Assembly: GCA_900542735.1 (NCBI GenBank)
Contig: UQOS01000027.1
Location: 1 to 16,480, forward strand
From: an uncultured Mycoplasmatota bacterium
GTDB taxonomy: Bacteria > Bacillota_I > Bacilli_A > RF39 > UBA660
Direction of reading: 5' to 3'
DNA length: 16,480 nucleotides
The position numbers and the translations under genes are program-made. Shown in pieces: positions 1 to 6,537 of this stretch (positions within the stretch are counted from its first letter, which is position 1; each line of letters begins with the position of its first letter). Under the pieces are notes generated by a model. The model was not told where the DNA came from, did no database searches, and worked only from the letters and a program-made list of their open reading frames with translations.

Positions 1-1533
1 GGAGAAGGAAAGGTATTTGATTTTAAAGTAACATCAAATATTTCAATGAATTCTAGTATTGGTTATCAAGTAACAGCAAGAAAGAAAAGCGATTCTACTT
101 TAGATGAAAGTGCAGTAAGAATGTACTTAACAAAAGTAACAGGTATTGATGAAGAAGAAGTATTACTAGATAATTATAGTAATTTAACACAAACCACAAA
201 AGTAGAAACAAGTAAATATACAGAAAAGACTATTTATCAAGGAAAAGTACCAGCAAATAGTACTAATTATGAACAAGCATTTCGCCTAAGAATGTGGATC
301 GATGAAAATACAGATTTTAGTCCAAATGAAGATGGAACGTATCCTTATAATGGAAAGACCTTTACAGTAACCGTAAATGTATATGCCAATGCTAAAATCG
401 TAACTGATAGTGATATAGCATTAGAAAGTAATGCAGATATCAGTAGTTTGTCTATCGGTGATGAAGTATTAACAAAAGTAGAAGGACAAGATTACAACTA
501 TGAAACCACATTACTTGCTGGAACAACAAGTACAACTATCAATGTAGAAACAGAAAGTCCTTATGCAACCGTTAGCATAGAAAGAATCGATAGTTTAGCC
601 TATCAAGAGTCCAATATTAAAAGATTATCTACTAAGAGAGCGCTAGAATTAAATCCAGGGGATAATTACTTTAAAGTAACAGTAACAAGCGAAAATAAAG
701 AAGTGATCAATGAATTTAAAATAAAAATAAGTGTAGAAAAACCAAAAATAGTATTAAAAGATGAAATATTAAGATTAAATCCATTAATAACAGAAAGTCC
801 AACTTTAACAACATCCTCAAATAATACAAGTGATGCCAGTGGTTTATATAAATCAACTGCTACTAATGATGGAAGTCCAACTTATTACTTTAGAGGAAAT
901 GTAGAAAATAACTATGTATCATTTGCAGGATTTACATGGAGAATAGTAAGAATTAATGAAGATGGAACGATTCGCTTAATAATGAGTGAAGGAATATATG
1001 GTAGTAAAATCTATGGTAATTCAAATCAGTACTATACATTAAGTAGCTTATCAAATAATTTAAATTATTGGTATGAAGAAAAAATAAAAAATAATTATTC
1101 AAATAAATTAGCTACTGGCGATTATTATTGTGAGCAGGCAAAAGTAAAGTCCTCTAATAATTATAGTTTTGGTAATGCAGTTGTTGAATTATATACTGAC
1201 TATGTACCTAATTTCAAATGTGAAGAAGATGGTAATGGTCATGGAATAGTAAAATCTAATATCGGATTATTAACTTATGATGAGATTGTTTATGCTGGAG
1301 GATATTATAACAAAAATAATAATCAAATTTATTTGAATAATGGTAATATTACATGGACAATGAGTCCTAATGGTTATCGGTATCACAGTAGTGTTTGGGA
1401 ATTAAGAAGTGGTATGATTTATAGCCAGGATTCTGCTAATGCAAGTTGGACAATTAGACCAGTTATAAATTTAAAAGCGGATATTACTGCCATTGGTTCA
1501 GGAACAAGTACAGATCCATTTGTTGTACAATAA
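1..1533 (+). CDS. Large surface/secreted protein, 3' part only (cadherin-like beta-sandwich plus C-terminal envelope-type domain)
   Basis: The reading frame is open from the first base, so the gene begins left of the window and 510 residues are visible. The ATG at 46 lies inside the gene and is not its start. Roughly residues 135-245 (LESNADISSLSIGD through EFKIKISVEKP) resemble the cadherin-like beta-sandwich repeat found in bacterial surface proteins: a hydrophobic strand, a Tyr-containing middle, 'LNPGDNYFKVTVTSEN' and a closing strand. After a Ser/Thr/Asn-rich linker comes a C-terminal module with 'FAGFTWRIVRINEDGTIRLI', 'WTMSPNGYR' and 'WTIRPVINLKAD', a pattern I recognise from repeated surface proteins of gut Bacillota. 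No LPXTG motif or C-terminal membrane helix is present, so anchoring, if any, lies upstream. Its partner or substrate is unknown. The surface role is inferred; the partial status is seen directly. Confidence 0.75.
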   Translation, partial: GEGKVFDFKVTSNISMNSSIGYQVTARKKSDSTLDESAVRMYLTKVTGIDEEEVLLDNYSNLTQTTKVETSKYTEKTIYQGKVPANSTNYEQAFRLRMWIDENTDFSPNEDGTYPYNGKTFTVTVNVYANAKIVTDSDIALESNADISSLSIGDEVLTKVEGQDYNYETTLLAGTTSTTINVETESPYATVSIERIDSLAYQESNIKRLSTKRALELNPGDNYFKVTVTSENKEVINEFKIKISVEKPKIVLKDEILRLNPLITESPTLTTSSNNTSDASGLYKSTATNDGSPTYYFRGNVENNYVSFAGFTWRIVRINEDGTIRLIMSEGIYGSKIYGNSNQYYTLSSLSNNLNYWYEEKIKNNYSNKLATGDYYCEQAKVKSSNNYSFGNAVVELYTDYVPNFKCEEDGNGHGIVKSNIGLLTYDEIVYAGGYYNKNNNQIYLNNGNITWTMSPNGYRYHSSVWELRSGMIYSQDSANASWTIRPVINLKADITAIGSGTSTDPFVVQ

Positions 1534-1576
1534 ATTTTTAGAACTATGAAACTTATTTTTTAAATACTAAGATATT

Positions 1577-1625
1577 AAGAGATTTTAAAAATTCCTTTCG
1601 GAAAACTTAAAATCTCTTTTCTTTT
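1577..1625 (+). terminator. Intrinsic terminator after the surface-protein gene
   Basis: A perfect 12-bp stem (1577-1588 with 1607-1618) encloses a second small stem, TTCC (1592-1595) with GGAA (1600-1603). It is followed by a T-rich run to 1625. It sits 44 bases past the stop codon and separates this gene from the Rpn remnant. Confidence 0.85.
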
Positions 1626-1651
1626 TGATTTGAATTTTTAAAATTGGTCAT

Positions 1652-1680
1652 TTTACATAGTTTTTTCCTTCTGTTATAGT
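1652..1680 (+). promoter_or_regulatory. Sigma-A-type promoter before the Rpn-family gene
   Basis: TTTACA (1652-1657) and TATAGT (1675-1680) are separated by exactly 17 bases, close to the housekeeping consensus. The expected start of transcription falls near 1687, inside a small inverted repeat. A strong ribosome site (AAAGGAGA, about 1710-1717) and the ATG at 1723 follow. Confidence 0.6.
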
Positions 1681-1682
1681 GA

Positions 1683-1699
1683 TATTCGTAAGCCGAATA
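1683..1699. repeat. Short inverted repeat at the predicted transcription start
   Basis: TATTCG (1683-1688) and CGAATA (1694-1699) are exact inverse complements around a 5-base loop. It lies between the -10 box and the ribosome site. It could be an operator or a 5' stabilising hairpin of the mRNA. Nothing in the sequence distinguishes these. Confidence 0.45.
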
Positions 1700-1722
1700 A
1701 TACTAACAGAAAGGAGATATGA

Positions 1723-2157
1723 ATGAGTACAAAAATAAAAAAATTTTATACTGCAAAGTATGATAGAGTATTTAAAACAATTCTTTGTGATGAGGATAAT
1801 AAAGATTTATTTCAAGAAATCTTATCAAGATTATTAAAAAAGAAAGTAGAAATAATAGAGTTTTTAAGAAATGAATTACCAGTACAAACAACTTTAGAAA
1901 AAGTAAAAACAGTAGATGTGCTAGTAAAAGTAGATGGAGAATATACTCATATAGAAATTAATGGAAGTAGTCCTAAATATTTACATATTAGAAATTTTAT
2001 CTATTTTTCAACATTTTACTGTAAAAAGGTACAAAGAGGAGAAGCGTATGATTATGTAACGAAATTCATACATATTGATTTAACTTATGAAATGAATAGT
2101 GAAGAAGAATATATTCATTACTATATTCAAAGTGATAAAGAAGTAAAATATTTATAA
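1723..2157 (+). pseudogene. Rpn/PD-(D/E)XK nuclease-family 'transposase', N-terminal part (cut by a stop codon)
   Basis: These 144 residues match the N-terminal half of the Rpn family (PD-(D/E)XK nuclease family transposase), proteins of about 290 residues. Features seen: the opening 'YDRVFKTIL...LFQEILSRLL', a 'VDVLV' strand with Asp65, then 'IEIN' with Glu78, and Arg90 in 'HIRNFIYFSTFY'. These correspond to the metal-binding D and E-x-(Q/N/K) core of the fold. The frame ends at TAA (2155-2157), but the same frame immediately continues with family-typical sequence (NIEIIEYNMDKIMEYWYN). One base change (AAA to TAA) would explain the stop. Known Rpn proteins act as DNA endonucleases that promote RecA-independent recombination. 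This copy is probably dead, though the truncated nuclease half may still be translated from its good ribosome site. Confidence 0.8.
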
Positions 2158-2369
2158 AATATAGAAATCATTGAATACAATATGGACAAAATCATGGAAT
2201 ACTGGTACAATAAAAATATACAAAAAGTTAACGAATATAAACATTTAATTATGTTAGATTTAGAAACAAAAGGATTAAAAAATTGTCTGAAGGAGATGGT
2301 TTTGTGGGTAATTTTGAAAAGAAGTTAACAGACTTAAATGAGCAGGAAACATTTCAAAGTGCTATGACA

Positions 2370-2428
2370 TATGAAGAAGACCAAGAACTTATTCAAAACA
2401 CAGAAAAAGCAATGGCTTATGAAGAAGG
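2370..2428 (+). repeat. Direct repeat, copy 1 of unit A (pairs with 2912-2970)
   Basis: This 59-base stretch matches 2912-2970 with a single mismatch (C at 2400 versus T). It encodes YEEDQELIQNTEKAMAYEEG. The flanking DNA of the two Rpn copies is much more divergent. Confidence 0.8.
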
Positions 2429-2528
2429 CACTAAAAATGGTGTAAGTCAGGGAATTGAGCAAAGAAATATAGAAATAGCTAAAAATATGTTAAAAGACAC
2501 TCAAGATTATGAACTCATATCAAAATAC

Positions 2529-2570
2529 ACTGGACTTGATACGAATACTTTACAAAAATTATCAAAAGAA
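2529..2570 (+). repeat. Direct repeat, copy 1 of unit B (pairs with 3050-3091)
   Basis: A 42-base stretch encoding TGLDTNTLQKLSKE, identical to 3050-3091, at the 3' end of the first Rpn copy. Confidence 0.8.
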
Positions 2571-2598
2571 ATGAAATAAAAATTGTATAGTAGTCTTT

Positions 2599-2645
2599 AA
2601 AAAGAACTGTTAGAAAGTTAAATTATTGATTTTTTAACAGTTTTT
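2599..2645 (+). terminator. Probable terminator after the first Rpn remnant
   Basis: AACTGTTA (2605-2612) pairs with TAACAGTT (2635-2642), flanked by A-rich bases before and T's after. The loop is long and AT-rich, so it is weaker than the hairpin at 1577-1625. Confidence 0.5.
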
Positions 2646-2911
2646 AAATTTATTATGATACTATTTTTAGAAAAAATTAGGTGATAGAAATATTCATAAC
2701 TTTGAAACTACCCAAATACAATGTGGACAAAATAACAGATTATTGGTACAATTTAGATATGGAAAAGGTCAAAGAATATAAACATTTAATTATGTTAGAT
2801 TTAGAGAAAGATGACCTTGATAAGATATCAAATGGAGATGATTTTGTGGAAGCATATGAAGATAAAGTTACAGACTTAAATAATCAAGAAACATTTAGAA
2901 GTTTTATGAGT

Positions 2912-2970
2912 TATGAAGAAGACCAAGAACTTATTCAAAATACAGAAAAAGCAATGGCTTATGAAGAAGG
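2912..2970 (+). repeat. Direct repeat, copy 2 of unit A (pairs with 2370-2428)
   Basis: Second copy of the 59-base unit in the C-terminal Rpn remnant, 58 of 59 bases identical to copy 1. Confidence 0.8.
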
Positions 2971-3049
2971 AATGAAACAAAACAAATTAGAAATAGCTAA
3001 AAATTTACTTAGTTTAGGAACTCTTTCTATAGAAGACATTTCAAAAGCA

Positions 3050-3091
3050 ACTGGACTTGATACGAATACTTTACAAAAATTATCAAAAGAA
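3050..3091 (+). repeat. Direct repeat, copy 2 of unit B (pairs with 2529-2570)
   Basis: Identical 42-base partner of 2529-2570, at the 3' end of the second Rpn remnant. Confidence 0.8.
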
Positions 3092-3127
3092 GCAAAATAA
3101 TATACAAAATTTTAAATGTATTACTAT

Positions 3128-3158
3128 GGCAATTAATTTTATCTGATTGCCTTTTTAT
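3128..3158 (+). terminator. Intrinsic terminator before the yqfC operon
   Basis: GGCAAT (3128-3133) pairs with ATTGCC (3146-3151), extendable by a wobble pair, and is followed directly by TTTTT. It insulates the yqfC-recO operon from the Rpn remnants. Confidence 0.75.
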
Positions 3159-3244
3159 TATGTAAAAATTTTAATAATATTTTTTTCATTCTAAATATAA
3201 GAATTTCAAGTCTTTTTTCATCATATATTTCTTTAGGTGATACT

Positions 3245-3478
3245 ATGTTTAACATTAGGCATTTTATTAATGATACTGATTTTCAAATAGTATACATTAA
3301 TAAAAAATTAGATATTGTGAATTATGAGAAGATTAACTATATGGAAGATGAAAAAATATCATTATCTTATCATTCAGGTACAATCGTCATAAAAGGTGAA
3401 AACCTAAGAGTACAAAAACTATTAGATAATGAAATCGTAATCGTAGGAGAAATAGAAAACATTGATTTTAGGAAATAA
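3245..3478 (+). CDS. yqfC: YabP/YqfC family sporulation protein
   Basis: The protein has 77 residues, close to the usual short length of YqfC. It is mostly beta-strand, with the family's pattern of short strands: 'LDIVNYEKINYMEDEKISLSY', 'GTIVIKGENLRVQKLLDNEIVIVGEIENIDF'. The '.I.I.G..L.......EI.I.G.I..I.F' ending is typical. In Bacillus, yqfC lies directly before yqfD and both are expressed in the mother cell under sigma-E during spore formation; the molecular role is not well defined. Here too yqfD follows, overlapping by 17 bases, which supports the call. An AGGTGA ribosome site at 3235-3240 fixes the ATG. No clear sigma-E promoter is visible in the AT-rich upstream DNA. Confidence 0.82.
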   Translation: MFNIRHFINDTDFQIVYINKKLDIVNYEKINYMEDEKISLSYHSGTIVIKGENLRVQKLLDNEIVIVGEIENIDFRK

Positions 3479-4640
3479 TATAAGCTTTTACGATGTTAAA
3501 ATAACTGGTAAAGATGTTAAACGCTTCTTACATAATTTACATAAAATGCATATTGAATTTTTAAATATCACCTTTTTTAAAAACAGTGTTATCATTAAAG
3601 TATCTAAAGAAGATTATAAAAAAATATTAAGTATAAAAACGATTTATGAAATAGAATTAGTGAAAGTATATGGTCTTGCCTATATAGAATATTTTATAAA
3701 AAAGTATTTTATTTTCTTTATAATATTACTATTAGGTGCCTTATTATTTTTGGGCTTAACCCATATTGTTTTTGAAGTAGAAGTAGTTCATAATGATAAA
3801 GATTTGCGTAATTTAATTTTAGAAGAATTAAAACAAGAGGGTATTTATAAACATGGTTTTACAGTAACTTATCAAAAGAAAGAAAAAATAAAAGCTAATA
3901 TTTTAAAAAAATATAAAGATAAAATAGAATGGTTGGAAATAGAAAAGCAAGGTACTAAATATACTGTAAAAGTAGAAGAAAGAAAAAAGAATAGTGAGAT
4001 AACGAATACAACTTGTCAAAATATAGTAGCAAAAAAGAATGGTATCATTAAAAAAATAACTTCTTCTACTGGTGAAGTTGTAGCTAAGAAAGACCAATAT
4101 GTAAAAAAAGGGGACATTTTAATTAGTGGTACCATTCATAATAAAGAAATAGAAGTAGCTAAAGTAAAAGCAGAAGGATTAGTTTATGCTGAAACTTGGT
4201 ACACAGTTAATATTGAATTACCATATCATTACCATGAAGAAATTAAAACAGAAAATAAACAGAGAACTTTACGCATTCAGTGGTTTCAAAATAACACACA
4301 TTTATTTGCTTTTAAAAAATATAAAAACTATAACGATCAAGATATTTTTACTCTAAAAAGTCCACTTTTACCTATTTCTTTAGCTCTTACTGATATGGAA
4401 GAAGTAAATATTATTGATAAAGTTTATACCAAAGAAAATGCAGTGATAGCAGCAAAAGAATTAGCTCAGCAAAGACTTAAAAACAAATTAGGAGAAGATA
4501 TTGAAATATTATATGAAAAAAATTTGAAAATATCAGAAGAAAATAGTAAAATAATAGTAGTAATGTTTTATAAAGTTTATGAAAATATTACAGACTATGC
4601 AGAAATCAGTCCAGATATTGAAAATAATAAGACTGAATAA
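3462..4640 (+). CDS. yqfD: Sporulation protein YqfD
   Basis: At 392 residues it has almost the usual length of YqfD (about 400). The N-terminal domain (about 1-75, 'VKITGKDVKRFLHNLHKMHIEFLNI') is followed by one strong membrane helix near residues 82-104 and an outward domain starting 'VFEVEVVHNDKDLRNLILEELKQEGI'. A conserved-type block 'GEVVAKKDQYVKKGDILISGTI' lies in the C-terminal part. YqfD is a sigma-E-controlled membrane protein of the mother cell in Bacillus, with an ill-defined function in spore formation. The start is taken as the TTG at 3462: it overlaps yqfC by 17 bases, has AGGAG at 3445-3449 upstream, and gives an N-terminus of the expected length. No in-frame ATG lies nearby, so the start is less certain than the identity. 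The pairing with yqfC suggests coupled translation. Confidence 0.87.
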   Translation: MILGNNISFYDVKITGKDVKRFLHNLHKMHIEFLNITFFKNSVIIKVSKEDYKKILSIKTIYEIELVKVYGLAYIEYFIKKYFIFFIILLLGALLFLGLTHIVFEVEVVHNDKDLRNLILEELKQEGIYKHGFTVTYQKKEKIKANILKKYKDKIEWLEIEKQGTKYTVKVEERKKNSEITNTTCQNIVAKKNGIIKKITSSTGEVVAKKDQYVKKGDILISGTIHNKEIEVAKVKAEGLVYAETWYTVNIELPYHYHEEIKTENKQRTLRIQWFQNNTHLFAFKKYKNYNDQDIFTLKSPLLPISLALTDMEEVNIIDKVYTKENAVIAAKELAQQRLKNKLGEDIEILYEKNLKISEENSKIIVVMFYKVYENITDYAEISPDIENNKTE

Positions 4641-4655
4641 GAAACAGGTGATGAT

Positions 4656-5276
4656 ATGATAACACCGTTAGATAGTACGATTAAAGGAGTTATGGAATTT
4701 ACTTGGCCAATGGTTATTATATGTGTATTAACACTTTCTTCTATTCGAATTACTGATATTGTGAAGAATAAAAAGCCATTTGTTTTATATAAAGAAATTT
4801 TTTTACTATTCTTTTTAATCTATATTTTATGTTTATTCCAGATTGTTACTTTTGAAGATCAGTCCTTATTCATATCTAGTAACAACTTAGTACCATTTAA
4901 AGAAATTATGCGTTATAAAGTAGGAAGCAGATTATTTATTAAAAATGTAATAGGGAATGTAGTGATGTTTATTCCTTATGGTATTTTTGCTTCCCTTTAT
5001 GCCAAACTAGATAAACCTTTTCATGCTTTATGTTTAGTATTCTTTGCATCGGTTACTGTTGAAACTACTCAATTATTAATTGGTAGAGTGTTTGATATTG
5101 ATGATATTATCTTAAATGTAATTGGTGGTCTTGTTGGTTATGGAATTTATAGACTGATAGATATGATAGGAGATTCTATTCCTAAAGTATTTAAAAGTAA
5201 CTGGTTTTTAAACTGTGTTTCTGTAATATTATTAGGTGTTTTTATAGGATATATATGGATGGTGATGGTAAGATGA
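4656..5276 (+). CDS. VanZ-like family membrane protein
   Basis: The 206-residue protein has about five hydrophobic segments and the VanZ-like signature: 'NVIGNVVMFIPYG' (about 97-109), an 'ETTQL' helix (136-140) and 'GRVFDIDDIILNVIGG' (143-158). VanZ itself gives low-level teicoplanin resistance in enterococci; most chromosomal relatives have no proven role, and resistance cannot be inferred here. A good GGTGAT ribosome site precedes the ATG. The gene sits between yqfD and ybeY, where Bacillus carries phoH and pgpH (yqfF). Its stop overlaps the ybeY start (ATGA at 5273-5276), so it is embedded in the operon. Membrane location is clear; the function is open. Confidence 0.85.
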   Translation: MITPLDSTIKGVMEFTWPMVIICVLTLSSIRITDIVKNKKPFVLYKEIFLLFFLIYILCLFQIVTFEDQSLFISSNNLVPFKEIMRYKVGSRLFIKNVIGNVVMFIPYGIFASLYAKLDKPFHALCLVFFASVTVETTQLLIGRVFDIDDIILNVIGGLVGYGIYRLIDMIGDSIPKVFKSNWFLNCVSVILLGVFIGYIWMVMVR

Positions 5277-5728
5277 ATACTTATGAAATTTTTAATGAAA
5301 CAAATTACGATTTAAAAAAAGAAACGGACAAGCTTTATGAGTTATTAGCATTTGCTTTAAAAAGAGAAAAATTAGATAATGTAGAGTTTAATGTTATCTT
5401 TGTAGATAGTAATACAATACACGATATCAATAAAACTTATCGTAATGTAGATAGAGTAACTGATGTAATTAGTTTTGCTTTAGAAGATAATAAAACAATT
5501 GAACTTGATCATAGATTATTAGGCGATATTTACATTTGTGTAGAAAGAGCAGAAGAACAGGCAAAAGAATATGGACATTCTTTTTTAAGAGAACTTGCTT
5601 TTTTAACTATTCATGGATTACTTCATTTACTTGGCTATGATCATATGGAAAAAGAAGAAGAAAAAATTATGTTTCAAAAACAGGAAGATATTTTAAATGA
5701 ATTTGGAATTAGGAGGGAAAATATATGA
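5273..5728 (+). CDS. ybeY: Endoribonuclease YbeY (16S rRNA 3'-end maturation)
   Basis: YbeY is a zinc-dependent endoribonuclease-like protein needed for 16S rRNA 3' processing and ribosome quality control. The diagnostic zinc motif H-G-x-x-H-x-x-G-Y-D-H is present (His114, His118, His124, in 'HGLLHLLGYDH'), as is the conserved 'TDVISF' (63-68). With the start at 5273 the protein has 151 residues, normal for the family. I prefer this ATG over the one at 5255 because it overlaps the vanZ-like stop as ATGA, has GGTGATGG just upstream, and gives the expected N-terminus; the earlier start would add six poor residues. The gene continues into dgkA through another ATGA overlap. Confidence 0.93.
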   Translation: MNTYEIFNETNYDLKKETDKLYELLAFALKREKLDNVEFNVIFVDSNTIHDINKTYRNVDRVTDVISFALEDNKTIELDHRLLGDIYICVERAEEQAKEYGHSFLRELAFLTIHGLLHLLGYDHMEKEEEKIMFQKQEDILNEFGIRRENI

Positions 5729-6120
5729 AAAAGATTAAAAGAAAGAAAGATACTGGTAATTTTCTTGATAGATATTATAAAAGTTTTCTTCATGCTGTAG
5801 ATGGCCTTATTTACGCAGTAGAAGAAGAACACAATATTATTCTTATGATGCTTGCTAGTATTTTAGTTTTAATAGCTAGTTTCTTCTTTAATATTTCTAA
5901 AATCGAGTTAATGTTAGTAATTATTTGTATTGGTACTACCTTTGCTTGTGAGTTAATTAATAGTGCGATAGAAGCTTGTGTTGATTTAGAAACTACTAAA
6001 GAAAATCCATTAGCTAAAATAGCGAAAGACTGTGCTAGTAGTGCATCTCTTATCTTATCTATGATGTCATTAGTAATAGCTGGAATTATTTTTATTCCTA
6101 AAATAATAGCTTTATTTTAA
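5725..6120 (+). CDS. dgkA: Diacylglycerol/undecaprenol kinase (DgkA family)
   Basis: This is a small integral-membrane kinase of 131 residues. In Gram-positives, members phosphorylate undecaprenol to undecaprenyl phosphate, restoring the lipid carrier for wall polymers. The catalytic core 'CELINSAIEACVDL' (Glu76, Asn79, Glu83, Asp87) and 'LAKIAKDCASSA' (around 97-106) are clear. Three hydrophobic helices (about 37-55, 60-78, 107-130) follow an amphipathic basic N-terminus. The ATG at 5725 overlaps the ybeY stop and has a GGAGGG site before it. Order ybeY-dgkA-cdd-era is the same as in Bacillus. The substrate (undecaprenol rather than diacylglycerol) is inferred from the Gram-positive setting. 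Confidence 0.92.
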   Translation: MKKIKRKKDTGNFLDRYYKSFLHAVDGLIYAVEEEHNIILMMLASILVLIASFFFNISKIELMLVIICIGTTFACELINSAIEACVDLETTKENPLAKIAKDCASSASLILSMMSLVIAGIIFIPKIIALF

Positions 6121-6138
6121 AAGATAAAGGAGTATAGA

Positions 6139-6537
6139 ATGCAAGAAAATATTTTTGAAAAATTAAAACAAGTAATTAAAAATTCTAAAAGCAAGTATTA
6201 TCATTTTCCAGTAGCGGCTATTCTAGAATGTACAGATAATACCTACTATCAAGGAGTTAATATTGAAACTAGTTCTCCTGGAGCAGGAACTTGTGCTGAA
6301 AGATGTGCTCTTTTTTTTGCACTAGCAAATGGTAAAAATAAAGATGATTTTAAAAGAATCTATCTTTTAAATGAAACAAGCAATTTTATTACACCATGCT
6401 TTGTTTGCAGACAAGCTTTAAATGATTATTGTAATGATGATTTAGAAATTGTTACTTATAATAAATTAGGAGAAAGTAAAACTTATTTACTAAAAGATTT
6501 ATGTAATGAAAGTTTTGATGAGGATAGTTTAAAATGA
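6139..6537 (+). CDS. cdd: Cytidine deaminase
   Basis: The 132-residue protein is the small homotetrameric type that converts cytidine and deoxycytidine to uridine forms for pyrimidine salvage. The catalytic zinc site is complete: Cys52-Ala-Glu54 in 'GTCAERCALF' and Pro86-Cys87-x-x-Cys90 in 'TPCFVCRQAL'; Glu54 is the proton shuttle. 'YYQGVNIETSSPGAG' before it is a variant of the family's 'G.NvEn.sY..' segment, with Ser-Ser-Pro in place of the usual Asn-Ala-Ser/Tyr run, so substrate preference may be slightly altered. An AAAGGAG site precedes the ATG. The stop overlaps the era start (ATGA at 6534-6537). Confidence 0.9.
   Translation: MQENIFEKLKQVIKNSKSKYYHFPVAAILECTDNTYYQGVNIETSSPGAGTCAERCALFFALANGKNKDDFKRIYLLNETSNFITPCFVCRQALNDYCNDDLEIVTYNKLGESKTYLLKDLCNESFDEDSLK

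Larger units (their letters stand above)
2158..2579 (+). pseudogene. C-terminal half of the same broken Rpn-family gene, with a frameshift
   Basis: This continues the gene starting at 1723. From 2158 to about 2282 the original frame reads NIEIIEYNMDKIMEYWYN...LIMLDLETKGLKN. Family sequence then moves to another frame (SEGDGFVGNFEKKLTDLN...) up to the stop at 2577-2579. The shift falls in a run of six A's (2277-2282). Adding one A restores 'LKKLSEGDGF', matching 'LDKISNGDDF' in the neighbouring copy. The tail (EDQELIQNTEKAMAYEEG, then a helical end with 'TGLDTNTLQKLSKE') is the usual C-terminus of the family. With both lesions repaired, 1723-2579 would give about 285 residues, the normal length. 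A separate 98-residue protein from the TTG at 2283 is unlikely to be functional. Confidence 0.75.
2681..3100 (+). pseudogene. C-terminal remnant of a second Rpn-family gene
   Basis: The 139-residue frame from a GTG matches only the C-terminal half of the neighbouring Rpn gene: 'PKYNVDKITDYWYNLDMEKVKEYKHLIMLDLE', 'EDQELIQNTEKAMAYEEG' and 'ATGLDTNTLQKLSKEAK'. The nuclease core with its D and E-x-(N/Q) residues is absent, and a TAG codon at 2678-2680 closes the frame directly upstream. No convincing ribosome site serves the GTG. It is therefore best read as a decayed second copy, not an active protein. Two stretches are almost identical at DNA level to the first copy, indicating recent common origin or gene conversion. 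An alternative is a small standalone protein from an internal ATG (2756), which I consider unlikely. Confidence 0.7.

Noticed and set aside
2370..3091. Repeats as a possible CRISPR array or insertion-sequence ends
   Set aside because: Only two copies of each unit exist, both coding for Rpn tails, without regular spacing, terminal inverted repeats or target-site duplications.
3201..3229. Possible sigma-E promoter before yqfC (CATATATT as -10)
   Set aside because: The -35 match is poor and the start would fall on the ribosome site. The region is so AT-rich that such matches are expected by chance.
3903..4097. 64-codon open frame on the minus strand
   Set aside because: It lies wholly within yqfD, is composed of Phe/Tyr/Ser/Leu-rich low-complexity sequence expected from the reverse of A-rich coding DNA, and has no ribosome site.
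4656..5276. VanZ-like gene as a glycopeptide-resistance determinant
   Set aside because: No vanHAX, vanRS or related genes are nearby; VanZ-like proteins are common in sensitive Bacillota.
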